From NCBI GenBank assembly GCA_963751395.1, contig CAVVUC010000004.1, positions 186,001 to 250,000 of the forward strand: 64,000 nt of DNA. Reading direction: 5' to 3'. The DNA is from CAVVUC01 sp963751395. Its GTDB lineage: Bacteria > Verrucomicrobiota > Verrucomicrobiia > Chthoniobacterales > Chthoniobacteraceae. A model generated the notes under the pieces. It did not search any database, was not told the origin of the DNA, and was given only the letters and a program-made list of their open reading frames with translations. Positions 1 through 7,613 of the stretch are shown here, one piece after another. Made by a program: the position numbers and the translations under genes. The number at the start of each line of letters is the position of its first letter. Within the stretch, counting starts at the first letter, position 1.

Positions 1-307
1 CCGGCGCACCGCTGATCACGACAACGGGCGATTTTTCCGCGAATGCCTCGGCGGTGGTGTTCGCGACTTTCAAACCGCCGACGCAATAGGTGATGCAAAC
101 CGCGCCCAGCCCGCGCAGCCGCGCATAAGCATCCGCTGCAAAACCGGCGCCCTGCTCGTCGCAGGTCGTGATTGTCTCCAGCGGGCTGTGCAGGAGCAGA
201 TCGTAAAAACCGAGCACGTAATCGCCGGGAATGCCGAACACATGCCCGACGCCATGAGCGCGCAATCGCTCGATGAGGTATTGGCCGATGCTGACAGGGG
301 TTTTCAT
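1..307 (-). CDS. Thiamine-pyrophosphate decarboxylase (pyruvate/indolepyruvate decarboxylase type), N-terminal part
   Basis: Reads on the minus strand from the ATG at 307 and runs off the left edge of the window, so only about 102 residues are seen. The protein begins MKTPVSIGQYLIERLRAHGV, followed by the FGIPGDYVL motif, a CDEQGAGFAADAYAR segment that contains the catalytic-site glutamate region of the ThDP pyrimidine-binding domain, and a YCVGGLKVANTTAEAFAEKS stretch. This last stretch is characteristic of pyruvate/indolepyruvate decarboxylases rather than acetolactate synthases. A strong GAGGAGG ribosome-binding site lies just upstream of the ATG. The family decarboxylates 2-keto acids in the cytoplasm; which acid cannot be told from the N-terminus alone. 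It is divergent from the EPS locus and separated from it by an insertion sequence. Confidence 0.85.
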   Translation of the reverse strand, partial: MKTPVSIGQYLIERLRAHGVGHVFGIPGDYVLGFYDLLLHSPLETITTCDEQGAGFAADAYARLRGLGAVCITYCVGGLKVANTTAEAFAEKSPVVVISGAP

Positions 308-431
308 TTTTCCTCCTCGATGGACAGGATCATGGCACCCCTTCGCAACCAAGACACCAAGAAATTACCGGACTCGAGTGCGGCCTGCTCCACAGCGTCG
401 GAATGAAAACCGGGTGTCTGAACAAATTGGT

Positions 432-476
432 TGTCGGGGAATGTTCAAAAGTGGACTGAGACGGTTCAAAAGTGGA
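432..476 (+). repeat. Left terminal repeat of the insertion sequence, two tandem 12-bp motifs
   Basis: TGTCGG at the tip, then TTCAAAAGTGGA at 444-455 and at 465-476. The right-hand copies at 1831-1865 are in inverse orientation. The regular spacing of about two helical turns fits tandem transposase-binding sites on one face of the DNA. This is a structural inference. Confidence 0.75.
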
Positions 477-510
477 ATTCTCACTTTGGGGTGCATATTC
501 AAGTTGACTC

Positions 511-579
511 CCGCATAAATGCAGGCTCGGAGGAGGCCGGAGCGGAGCGGAGGCCGACGGAGAGCCTGCATTTATGCGG
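511..579 (+). repeat. Perfect 18-bp inverted repeat (hairpin) covering the transposase start codon
   Basis: CCGCATAAATGCAGGCTC at 511-528 is repeated as its exact reverse complement at 562-579, with a 33-base GA-rich loop. The candidate ATG of the transposase (574-576) lies inside the right arm, so the transcript could hide the start codon in a stem. A similar GCATAAATACAGG string occurs at 38640, inside the left part of the IS1634 element. The role is unknown; translational control of transposase is one possibility, a separate small repeat insertion is another. Confidence 0.75.
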
Positions 580-1824
580 CGGCCCTCCCCTCCCGAGGCG
601 GAAGCATGTCAGCTTTCTTTGATCGCGCTCTCTGCGCATTACACACCATCTTCCTGCCTTGAAAAGAAACAGATCATCCACCGCCTGCCGCCGCGTTTTG
701 TGCTCCGCATCCTTGCCGATTTCAATGACGGGAACCTCGACGCATCTGCGGCCGCCAGACATTTAGGCATCGGCAAATCCCGCCTCTATGAGCTGCGGAG
801 CGACTACCTGAGCAGCAGAAGGACCTGCCAACCCAAAGCCAGCGGCGGCGGACATGGCCGCGTTTGGCCCGAAAAAGTCAGGGCATTCCTTCAAGACTTC
901 CTGCCCTTGCAGAACCCGCCCAACTACCAACTCGTGGCTGACGAACTTCTCCGCCTCTGCAACTTCAAGCGGGCGAGATCCAGCGTTGAAGTTCATGTCA
1001 AAACGCACTTCTCCCACCTCGTCCCTGCCGTCGCGCGAAAACAGCGCGCCTGCCGCCGCTTCCGCCGCGCACACATCGGAGAGCTTTATCAGCACGACAG
1101 TTCCATCCACCAATGGTGGCCCGCCGCCGCCAAACAAATCCTTCTGCTCACCGTCGATGACCATTCCGGCTTCAATGTTGCCGGACGTTTCGTCTCTGCC
1201 GACACAACATGGAATCACTTCTGCCACCTCCGCGCCGCTTTCGAAATCCACGGGTTGCCAGACGCTGTTTACACTGACGCATTGAGTCTCTTTGGCCCGA
1301 GCTCTGCCAACGACCATAGCGATCCGAGAAGCGAGTTCCAACGCGCCCTGCTTGGCCTTGGCGTAGCTCACCTTGTCGCTCCGACTCCCCAGGCCAAAGG
1401 CAAGATCGAACGCCGATTTGGCACTTTCCAGAAACGCATCGTCACTCTCCTGGCTCACGCCAGAGTTCAGACTTGGGAGCATGCCGATGAAGTCCTCCAA
1501 ATGGAAATCAGCCGCCAGAACCGCACTCGCCAACGCAGCACCGGCAGGATCCCTCAGGATGTCTGGGAAAATGCCCTGCCGCAAAACAGGGGTCATCTTC
1601 GCCCACCACCTCCTTCCAGCCTGCTGGATCTCCACCTTTCCCTCCGCGCAATGCGCCGGGTCAACAATGACCAGACCATCGACTTTGAAGGCCAAAATTA
1701 TGAAATCGCAACCACCGCACGCCAATCGGTCGCCATCATACATCACCCGAACCGGAAATTTTGGGTCCTCGAGCATCCGCCAAAAGATGTATGGCCCTGT
1801 GTATTAGGTGCTTTCAGCTTGTGA
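574..1824 (+). CDS. DDE transposase with integrase-type (rve) catalytic core
   Basis: 416 residues from the ATG at 574. An N-terminal helix-turn-helix region (about residues 40-85, including AAARHLGIGKSRLYELR) is followed by an RNase H-like integrase core. Candidate catalytic acids are the D of HDSSIHQWW, the D of VYTDALSLFG, and the E of AKGKIERRFGTFQKR, which is the classic K/GxxER motif of IS481/IS3-like and Mu-like rve domains. It would cut and join the ends of the surrounding element. The reading frame is intact, so the element could still be active. The true start could be a little downstream of 574, since that ATG sits in a strong hairpin and lacks a clear ribosome-binding site. The long minus-strand open frame underneath (763-1776) is an antisense shadow. 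Confidence 0.85.
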   Translation: MRRPSPPEAEACQLSLIALSAHYTPSSCLEKKQIIHRLPPRFVLRILADFNDGNLDASAAARHLGIGKSRLYELRSDYLSSRRTCQPKASGGGHGRVWPEKVRAFLQDFLPLQNPPNYQLVADELLRLCNFKRARSSVEVHVKTHFSHLVPAVARKQRACRRFRRAHIGELYQHDSSIHQWWPAAAKQILLLTVDDHSGFNVAGRFVSADTTWNHFCHLRAAFEIHGLPDAVYTDALSLFGPSSANDHSDPRSEFQRALLGLGVAHLVAPTPQAKGKIERRFGTFQKRIVTLLAHARVQTWEHADEVLQMEISRQNRTRQRSTGRIPQDVWENALPQNRGHLRPPPPSSLLDLHLSLRAMRRVNNDQTIDFEGQNYEIATTARQSVAIIHHPNRKFWVLEHPPKDVWPCVLGAFSL

Positions 1825-1830
1825 AAATAG

Positions 1831-1877
1831 TCCACTTTTGAACCGGCGAGAATTCCACTTTTGAACCGTCGCCGACA
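1831..1877 (-). repeat. Right terminal repeat of the insertion sequence
   Basis: Two inverse copies of TTCAAAAGTGGA (1831-1842 and 1854-1865) followed by CCGACA at 1872-1877, mirroring the left end. The outer copy is embedded in GACGGTTCAAAAGTGGAATT, which also occurs at 461-480 on the left. Confidence 0.75.
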
Positions 1878-2127
1878 CGGCACGACAAATTGGTTTGACG
1901 TGTAGGAGATATTCTTACACGAAAAGCGGTCGATTTCCATCTGGTAACGGCCGGGTCTTAATGGCTTAATAGAAATCGATTTTCTTTATGAACCGATTGC
2001 AATGTTCCCGAGAAGCGCGATTCGACGGGAGGGCTTGCGTTACTAAGTTTGAAGCCCTGTTGTCCTACAGCGCGCTCTTTCAAGAAGGAGGGCGTCTGAT
2101 CCGGCAGCGGATTGGCTGTTGAACTTC
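1878..2127 (+). promoter_or_regulatory. Leader region of the exopolysaccharide locus with an inverted repeat
   Basis: About 250 non-coding bases between the insertion sequence and the first EPS gene. They contain a perfect 8-bp inverted repeat, TCGATTTC (1930-1937) and GAAATCGA (1972-1979), spaced 34 bases apart, with an AT-rich stretch (TTAATGGCTTAATAG) before the right arm. This is the natural place for the promoter of the whole downstream locus and the repeat could be an operator, possibly for the GbsR-type regulator encoded at 7003. No convincing -35/-10 pair was identified, so this is a location-based inference. Confidence 0.35.
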
Positions 2128-3714
2128 ATGCATGGAACCCGGATTACTCGCGTGGTTCTGAGTCTGTTGGGATGCTGCGTGGCGCTGGCATCCTCAGATC
2201 GGAAACCGGCCGTGCAAGGATCGCTCGATCCCGCCCTATACATCACAAAGGGCGAATATCTGTTGGCTGCAAATTTGACTGAGTCCGGTGCGGATTCCGA
2301 GGGGAGTTCGACTGCTACGGATGAAATGATGGAGGGGACTGCCGAACCTTCCTCAACTTCTACAGCAACACCGCAGTCGCCACGGTTCCGGGCAACGCCG
2401 CCACCGGTGGATGTCGCAAATCCTGAGGAAACGAGTCCGGCGGAAACCATCGCGCCGTTTGATTTGCCTCCTCGTTCCAGCGCTCCGCCATCTCCGGAAG
2501 AGCCGGAAAAGCCCGTTGAGCCCGCGGAGGCCCAGCAGGAGGAGAAACCTGAAAAAACCCCTCCGATCGCACTGCGAGGTTCGTGGCCAAACGCTGCTGC
2601 GGATTCGCCCCTCTTCGGCACCGAGTCCGTGGCGCAATTCACCGACGAGAGGCGCAGTCGGGGCAAGTGGAGTCTGCGTCCCCATTTCAATGTGGGCACG
2701 GTTTACGACGGCAACATTTTCATCAGCAACACGGGCCAGCAGAGCGGTTTCATCGCGCTAATCTCGGCAGGGTTGCTGTTCCAGTTGGGCAATGGCGAAT
2801 CGCCGCTCTCGCTCATCGCAGATTACACGGCCACGGCGGAACTTTATCTCGAGGACAGCTCTCAAGACGCAATCAACCAGAGGTTCAGCATGGACCTGCG
2901 CTGGACATTGAAGAAGCTCTCCCTGGATTTTCGTGCCGGGGTATCGACGGGAAACGGAACGAGCATCGACATAGGCAACCGGGTGAGACGGTACGCTTAT
3001 AGCTTCGGAGTAGGCGCGAATTATGAGCTTAGCGGAAAAACGTCCCTCACAATGAACCTGACCGAGGATATCGCAGACTACGGCGGCTACAGCGGTTCCT
3101 CGACCACGCTTCTTGATGCCTACGTCAATTATCTGTTCCGGCCGAAGTTGACCCTTGGCGTCGGTGGCGGGGTGAGTTTCATGTCCGTGCAGGATGACGC
3201 TGACCAAGTATCGGAATTACTCGGAGTGCGCGCGGTTTATTCGCCATCACAGAAACTCACGTTCATTGGCAACTTTGGCGGCGAACTCAGGGAATATTCC
3301 AGCGGGATTAACAGCACGTTCACGCCGGTATTCGGAATCACCGCCTCCTGGCTTCCGCGGCAAGGCACACTTCTCAGCCTCAGCGCGTCCCGCCGGACTT
3401 ACAGTTCCGCCTCCCTCGATGGGCAGAATTACATCGCCACAGGGGTGGCACTCGATGCCCGCCAGCGATTCACAGACCGCTCAAATATCACGTTGTCGGT
3501 TGGCTACGAAAATCTCGAGTATCAGGCTGCACAGCAAAATGTATCCGCCGGGCGGGTGGACAATTTCCTCTACATCCGGCCCGGCTTCGAGGTGGTGATG
3601 ACTTCCTATTGCGCCTTGGGCATTTACTACGAATATAGTCAGGATGATTCAACTGATCCTGCCTACGGGTTTACAAGAGATCGGCTCGGGCTGCAACTGA
3701 ACCTGCGTTATTGA
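2128..3714 (+). CDS. Outer-membrane beta-barrel protein of the EPS locus
   Basis: About 528 residues from the ATG at 2128; a TTG at 2119 in the same frame is an alternative. The start shows a signal sequence (RITRVVLSLLGCCVALASS) that could be a lipoprotein or a type I signal. A long Pro/Glu/Ser/Thr-rich linker follows (about residues 55-165), then a C-terminal half of repeated amphipathic beta strands rich in Y, N, G and S, ending in the aromatic strand LGLQLNLRY typical of outer-membrane barrels. Proteins of this build commonly head OPX/Wzc-type EPS operons in Verrucomicrobiota and Proteobacteria and probably act at the outer membrane in export. Its stop codon overlaps the next start (TGATG), so the genes are translationally coupled. 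The specific family was not established. Confidence 0.75.
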   Translation: MHGTRITRVVLSLLGCCVALASSDRKPAVQGSLDPALYITKGEYLLAANLTESGADSEGSSTATDEMMEGTAEPSSTSTATPQSPRFRATPPPVDVANPEETSPAETIAPFDLPPRSSAPPSPEEPEKPVEPAEAQQEEKPEKTPPIALRGSWPNAAADSPLFGTESVAQFTDERRSRGKWSLRPHFNVGTVYDGNIFISNTGQQSGFIALISAGLLFQLGNGESPLSLIADYTATAELYLEDSSQDAINQRFSMDLRWTLKKLSLDFRAGVSTGNGTSIDIGNRVRRYAYSFGVGANYELSGKTSLTMNLTEDIADYGGYSGSSTTLLDAYVNYLFRPKLTLGVGGGVSFMSVQDDADQVSELLGVRAVYSPSQKLTFIGNFGGELREYSSGINSTFTPVFGITASWLPRQGTLLSLSASRRTYSSASLDGQNYIATGVALDARQRFTDRSNITLSVGYENLEYQAAQQNVSAGRVDNFLYIRPGFEVVMTSYCALGIYYEYSQDDSTDPAYGFTRDRLGLQLNLRY

Positions 3715-4454
3715 TGCGTCTGCTTTTGCGTTGGACAAAGCTCGCCCTGCTGCTCGGCCTGTGGACTGGATCGGCTTCAGGGCAAACCGAAAGAAGTGAC
3801 AGGCCCGTGCCGACCGTCAGGCCGTCCTTTGCCGTCGCGGTGCCTTTTCGGGAGGACAGTTCCATGCTCCCAACCAAGGAGATGGTTCGCATCCCTCCCC
3901 AGGCCGAGAGCCAGAAGTTCCCGGACAGAGACGCGGAGCGCATATTCGTTCGGGACGACAGTTACAAGCTTTCCGCGAAAGACATGGTTCGCATCACCGT
4001 TTTCCACGAGGATGAACTCGCGACGAGCGCTCGCATCAGCAAAGACGGCACGATTATCTTCCCCTTGATTGGAGCGGTGAAGATCGGCGGCAGGACGGTC
4101 CACGAAGCGGCCCAGTTGCTTGAGGCCCGTCTTAGGGAGTACTTGAAGCAACCCCAAATCAGCCTGAGCATCCTCGAGTATGCAAAGCGGCGTTTCACAA
4201 TCCTGGGCCAGGTTGGCAGACCCGGGACATTTGAAATGCCGGATGATGCGCCGCTGAATCTGTTGGAAGCCATCGGCATGGCAGGCGGATACACGCGTAT
4301 CGCGAATCCCTCCAGCGTCATCCTCAAGCGCCAGGTCAATGGACAGGAGAGAACCTTCAAACTCAACGCGGACAAGATGCTGAAGAAGGGGGACACGGAA
4401 CGCTTTGAGATTCAGCCCGGCGACACCATCGTTGTCGGCGAGAGTCTATTCTGA
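3714..4454 (+). CDS. Polysaccharide export outer-membrane protein (OPX/Wza family)
   Basis: 246 residues from the ATG at 3714, which overlaps the preceding stop. An N-terminal signal sequence (about residues 1-22, ending SASGQ) is followed by the poly_export domain (about 80-165: YKLSAKDMVRITVFHEDEL, then GTIIFPLIGAVKIGGRTV and LREYLKQPQISLSI). An SLBB domain follows (about 170-245: FTILGQVGRPGTFEMPDD, LLEAIGMAGG, IQPGDTIVV). It is predicted to form the periplasm-to-outside translocation channel together with the Wzc-like protein encoded next. It is short compared with E. coli Wza and probably lacks its C-terminal outer-membrane helix; other OPX proteins of this size rely on a partner barrel, and the upstream barrel protein is an obvious candidate. 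Confidence 0.9.
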   Translation: MRLLLRWTKLALLLGLWTGSASGQTERSDRPVPTVRPSFAVAVPFREDSSMLPTKEMVRIPPQAESQKFPDRDAERIFVRDDSYKLSAKDMVRITVFHEDELATSARISKDGTIIFPLIGAVKIGGRTVHEAAQLLEARLREYLKQPQISLSILEYAKRRFTILGQVGRPGTFEMPDDAPLNLLEAIGMAGGYTRIANPSSVILKRQVNGQERTFKLNADKMLKKGDTERFEIQPGDTIVVGESLF

Positions 4455-4457
4455 TCC

Positions 4458-6623
4458 ATGAGCGACGACACCTCCAGTGCATTGATCGTGCTGCCCGATG
4501 AGGAGGAAACTTCCTTCGATCCGGGTCGGGTTTGGAGGATAATCCGTGGGAGACTATGGATCATCCTCGCGCTGGGGCTGATCGGCGCTCTTGCAGGATT
4601 CGCCCACATGTGGCGCATTCCGGAGAAGTATTTTGCCCAGGCGGTGATTCAGGTCGATCCGCAGGAAGTGAAGGTCGTAAGCTTTCAACAGGACGTCGCA
4701 TCGAGGGACTTTGCGAATCAAGACGTTCTGGAAAGCCTTGTGGCGACGATGAAGAGCCGTCCGTTCCTCGGTCAGGTCGTCGAAAACCAAAACCTGATGA
4801 ACGAACCCGAATTCCTGTCTTACAAACCCATGGGCGAACCGACTGTGAACGACGGCATCAATACGCTGATAGGCAGCGCGAATGTTCAGGTTCGCCGGGG
4901 CACGCGCTTCATCGACATCGGCGTGGACCACAAGGATCCCCGCATGGCTCAAAAAATCGCGAATGCGATGGCAGAGGAGGTAATCCGCCAAATGATCAGA
5001 CAACGCGCCGCGACGTCGCAACTGGCCATCGACTTTCTTGTGACGCAGGCCGAAAAGCTGAAGGCAAAACTGAGGTCTTCAGAGGAAAAAATGCAGGAAT
5101 ATATTGAAAAGAATAAGGCAATTTCACTCAAGGAAAGACAGGACACCGTCATTTCAAAATTGAAGAGTCAAACGGTCCAGGCGATGGAAGCAAGAGCTGC
5201 CCGGATGCGTCTGGAGACGGACTTTGAGGTGATCAAAAAATTCGCGAATCAGCCCGGGGAACTGCTCAATCTGCCAAGCGTCTCAGAAAACCCCGCGATC
5301 ATGTCGAACAAACAGCAGATTGCGGATCTCGAAGCGAAGATCGCAACTCTGGCTCTTCGTTATACGGACAAACATCCCAAAATGATCCAGGCGAAGACCG
5401 AACTGTCAAAGGCAAAGGCGGCACTGCTCGACAACCTTGCATTGATTCCTTCTCAGGTAAATTCGGCCTATGAGTCCGCCCTTTCGAGAGAGAAGAAGTT
5501 CGATGCGGCGGCCCGTGAGCAGGAGAAACTTGCAATGGAGTTGAGCAAGCAGGCCATTTCTTACGGCGTTCTCTCCCGAGATGTGGAAACCGACCGGGCG
5601 CTTTATGAATCGATCCTCAAGCGTTTGGGGGAAACGGAGGTTGCAAAAGGGGTCGAGGTCACCCCCATTCACATCTTCGAAACCGCTCTGCTGCCGGAAC
5701 GACCCGTGAAACCGAATGCGCTGAAAATACTCGCGATCGCCATTGGCGCAGGGCTTGGCCTCGGGCTTGCCATCACATTCGGACTAAACGCCCTCGACCG
5801 CTCGCTCAAGACCGTCGAGGATGCGGAAAGAATCACTTCCCTGCGTGTGGCTGCCGCGATTCCGATTGGGAATTCCGACCTCGCAACTTCGGGCCTGACT
5901 CTTCAATATGAACCCGGCTCGCCGGTCGCCGAATCCTTCCGATCCCTGAGAACCTTCATCCATATCGTCGGCAGACGGCGCGACAGCAAAACCTTGCTCT
6001 TTACCAGCGCTGTCCCTGGCGAGGGAAAGACATTCTGCTCGATCAACTGCGCCATTGCGCTTGCCCAACAAGGATTGCGCACAATTCTACTGGACGCTGA
6101 TCTGCGCGCGCCCATGGTCGGGAACATTCTGCTGCCAGGCAAACAGGTCGAGGGTTTGACAGACTGGCTCGAAGGCACCACCACTCAGGTGGCCATTCAG
6201 GGAACCGATATTGAAAACCTTTTCGTAATCCCCGCCGGTCATCTTGCTGTCAGCCCCGCGGAACTGCTCGCGAATTCCGCCTTCGGCGACCTCATTCAGG
6301 AACTCGAGCAGCAGTTTGATTTCGTTGTGATAGACACCGCGCCTGTGCTCACGGTCAGCGACACGCTATTGATCGTCGAGCACGCGCAAACCGTCTGCCT
6401 TGTCGTTCAGGCAGGCAAAACGGCGAGCCCCTCGGTCGTCAGGGCCTCGAGACTTCTTGCGGAAGCGGGTCGTAAGCCAGCCGGCTTGCTGTTGAACCAA
6501 CTGCCCAAGAGCGCAGCCACGGGCGATTACCCATACGTCAAAAAATATGGCGTAAGAGACAACTACAGCACGCCGCCAAGCGCTCTTCGGAAGATCGCAT
6601 TAAGAGCCGAGGAGGAGGCCTGA
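4458..6623 (+). CDS. Wzc-like polysaccharide co-polymerase fused to a bacterial tyrosine autokinase
   Basis: 721 residues. A Wzz domain lies between two membrane segments (about 33-52 and 423-446) and encloses a long coiled-coil periplasmic region (about 190-390). A cytoplasmic BY-kinase domain follows: Walker A with SAVPGEGKT at 517-525, Walker A' with ILLDADLR at 543-550, Walker B with FVVIDTAP at 622-629. The C-terminus has a small tyrosine cluster (Y691, Y693, Y697, Y703), the expected site of autophosphorylation. The protein should control chain length and export by cycling between phosphorylated and unphosphorylated states. It follows the OPX gene by three bases, giving the normal Wza-Wzc pairing. 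The 379 bases after it contain no gene, so this may be the end of a first transcription unit. Confidence 0.95.
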   Translation: MSDDTSSALIVLPDEEETSFDPGRVWRIIRGRLWIILALGLIGALAGFAHMWRIPEKYFAQAVIQVDPQEVKVVSFQQDVASRDFANQDVLESLVATMKSRPFLGQVVENQNLMNEPEFLSYKPMGEPTVNDGINTLIGSANVQVRRGTRFIDIGVDHKDPRMAQKIANAMAEEVIRQMIRQRAATSQLAIDFLVTQAEKLKAKLRSSEEKMQEYIEKNKAISLKERQDTVISKLKSQTVQAMEARAARMRLETDFEVIKKFANQPGELLNLPSVSENPAIMSNKQQIADLEAKIATLALRYTDKHPKMIQAKTELSKAKAALLDNLALIPSQVNSAYESALSREKKFDAAAREQEKLAMELSKQAISYGVLSRDVETDRALYESILKRLGETEVAKGVEVTPIHIFETALLPERPVKPNALKILAIAIGAGLGLGLAITFGLNALDRSLKTVEDAERITSLRVAAAIPIGNSDLATSGLTLQYEPGSPVAESFRSLRTFIHIVGRRRDSKTLLFTSAVPGEGKTFCSINCAIALAQQGLRTILLDADLRAPMVGNILLPGKQVEGLTDWLEGTTTQVAIQGTDIENLFVIPAGHLAVSPAELLANSAFGDLIQELEQQFDFVVIDTAPVLTVSDTLLIVEHAQTVCLVVQAGKTASPSVVRASRLLAEAGRKPAGLLLNQLPKSAATGDYPYVKKYGVRDNYSTPPSALRKIALRAEEEA

Positions 6624-7002
6624 TCGGTGTCGCGCGTAGGACTAAGTCTTACATTGATAAGCAAACACAACCGACACCATTATAGGAACCGCGCCAATGG
6701 CGTCAGTAGAAGTTAGTTGGTTCAATCGAGAATTGTAACTCGGGCATGACCTGTCCGGGGAACGGGAGTGGATCGAGTCAGCCGATGGTTGACTCGTGAA
6801 ACAAGGGAATGGCGAACACATACATTGCTAAAACCAGACAAGTGGTTTTGCCGGGCAACTGGCAAACGGCCAGGTGCGGCAGCTTGGCTCCAAAATCCGA
6901 GCCGGGCGGGATGGCCGATCCCGGCTCGATCACTGACTGGAGCGTCCGGCGCTGACCCCGGCTTTTTTCTTTCATTAATCGTTTCATTTTTTTCTGAAGA
7001 AA
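6624..7002 (+). promoter_or_regulatory. Gene-free interval with hairpins between the export genes and the GbsR-type regulator
   Basis: No convincing coding sequence. It holds CGAGTCA/TGACTCG (6774-6780 and 6790-6796) and a perfect 9-bp stem CGAGCCGGG/CCCGGCTCG (6898-6906 and 6920-6928, loop 13). A T-rich run (CTTTTTTCTTT) lies at about 6962-6972. The second hairpin could be an attenuated terminator or part of the regulator's own control region; the T-run is too far from the stem for a standard terminator. The promoter for the downstream genes probably also lies here. Confidence 0.35.
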
Positions 7003-7563
7003 GTGACGGAATTGACGAACCTGGACCCATCCGAGGGAATGCTAACCGAGCGAATCGAACCGCTGACAGCATCGCCCGTATCGCACGCCCACCTCTCTGA
7101 TCTTGAAATGAATTCGATCGAGCTATTCGTTGCGGTCGCTCATTTCTTTAACCTGTCGAAGTCGGTGGGCGAAATCTACGGACTTATGTTTGCCTGCTTC
7201 TCTCCAGTGCCCTTCGAATACATCCGCGAGAAACTCAGGATGAGCAACGGTTCGGCCAGCCAGGGATTGAGGCTCCTGCGCAGCATCAATGCAATCAGGA
7301 CGACCTATGTGGCCGGCGACCGGCGGGATCATTATGTGATCGAGACAGCCCTGGCGAAAATAGCGACCGGACTCCTTCGCGAGAGAATCGCGCCGATTCT
7401 GCTCAACCAGGAAGAACGCTTCGCAAGGCTGCTGAGCCTTCTTGGCGAGATGCAGACCTCTCACCGGGTGTTGATTGAGGAGAGGATTCAAGTGCTTCAG
7501 GACTGGCGACGGCAGGCAAAAACTGTCTTACCAACATTGATGCAAGGACTGACCAACGGTTAG
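7003..7563 (+). CDS. GbsR/MarR-family transcriptional regulator
   Basis: 186 residues starting with GTG. A winged helix-turn-helix occupies about residues 40-110: SVGEIYGLMFACFSPVPFEYIREKLRMSNGSASQGLRLL is the GbsR-type pattern, in which the recognition helix follows GSASQGLRLL. A C-terminal helical stretch (about 115-180) probably dimerises. Members of this family repress or activate nearby genes in response to small ligands. Here it sits between the OPX/Wzc genes and the ABC exporter, transcribed with them, so control of this EPS locus is the likely role. Target sites and ligand cannot be read from the sequence; the inverted repeats at 1930-1979 and 6898-6928 are candidates. Confidence 0.8.
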   Translation: MTELTNLDPSEGMLTERIEPLTASPVSHAHLSDLEMNSIELFVAVAHFFNLSKSVGEIYGLMFACFSPVPFEYIREKLRMSNGSASQGLRLLRSINAIRTTYVAGDRRDHYVIETALAKIATGLLRERIAPILLNQEERFARLLSLLGEMQTSHRVLIEERIQVLQDWRRQAKTVLPTLMQGLTNG

Positions 7564-7613
7564 TCCGCCCTCGATAGAGTGATCTCAATTTCAAACGCCT
7601 AACGAACCATAAA

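Larger units (their letters stand above)
432..1877 (+). mobile_element. Insertion sequence with DDE (rve-type) transposase, apparently complete
   Basis: The left end reads TGTCGGGGA and the right end, reverse-complemented, TGTCGGCGA. Each end then carries two copies of TTCAAAAGTGGA about 21-23 bp apart (444-455 and 465-476 on the left; 1831-1842 and 1854-1865 on the right, in inverse orientation). Between them is one intact transposase gene. Doubled transposase-binding sites at both ends are seen in Mu/Tn7/Tn552-like DDE elements and in IS481/ISNCY-type elements. ACAAATTGGTT occurs directly outside the left end (422-432, overlapping it by one base) and again at 1885-1895, seven bases beyond the right end. 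This may be a target duplication with a mis-assigned right boundary. The exact IS family is not certain. Confidence 0.8.

Noticed and set aside
763..1776. 337-codon open frame on the minus strand under the IS transposase
   Set aside because: Antisense shadow of the transposase; no family motifs, while the plus frame has a full DDE pattern.
6768..7100. 110-codon open frame before the regulator gene
   Set aside because: No motif, no ribosome-binding site, overlaps hairpins and the regulator start.
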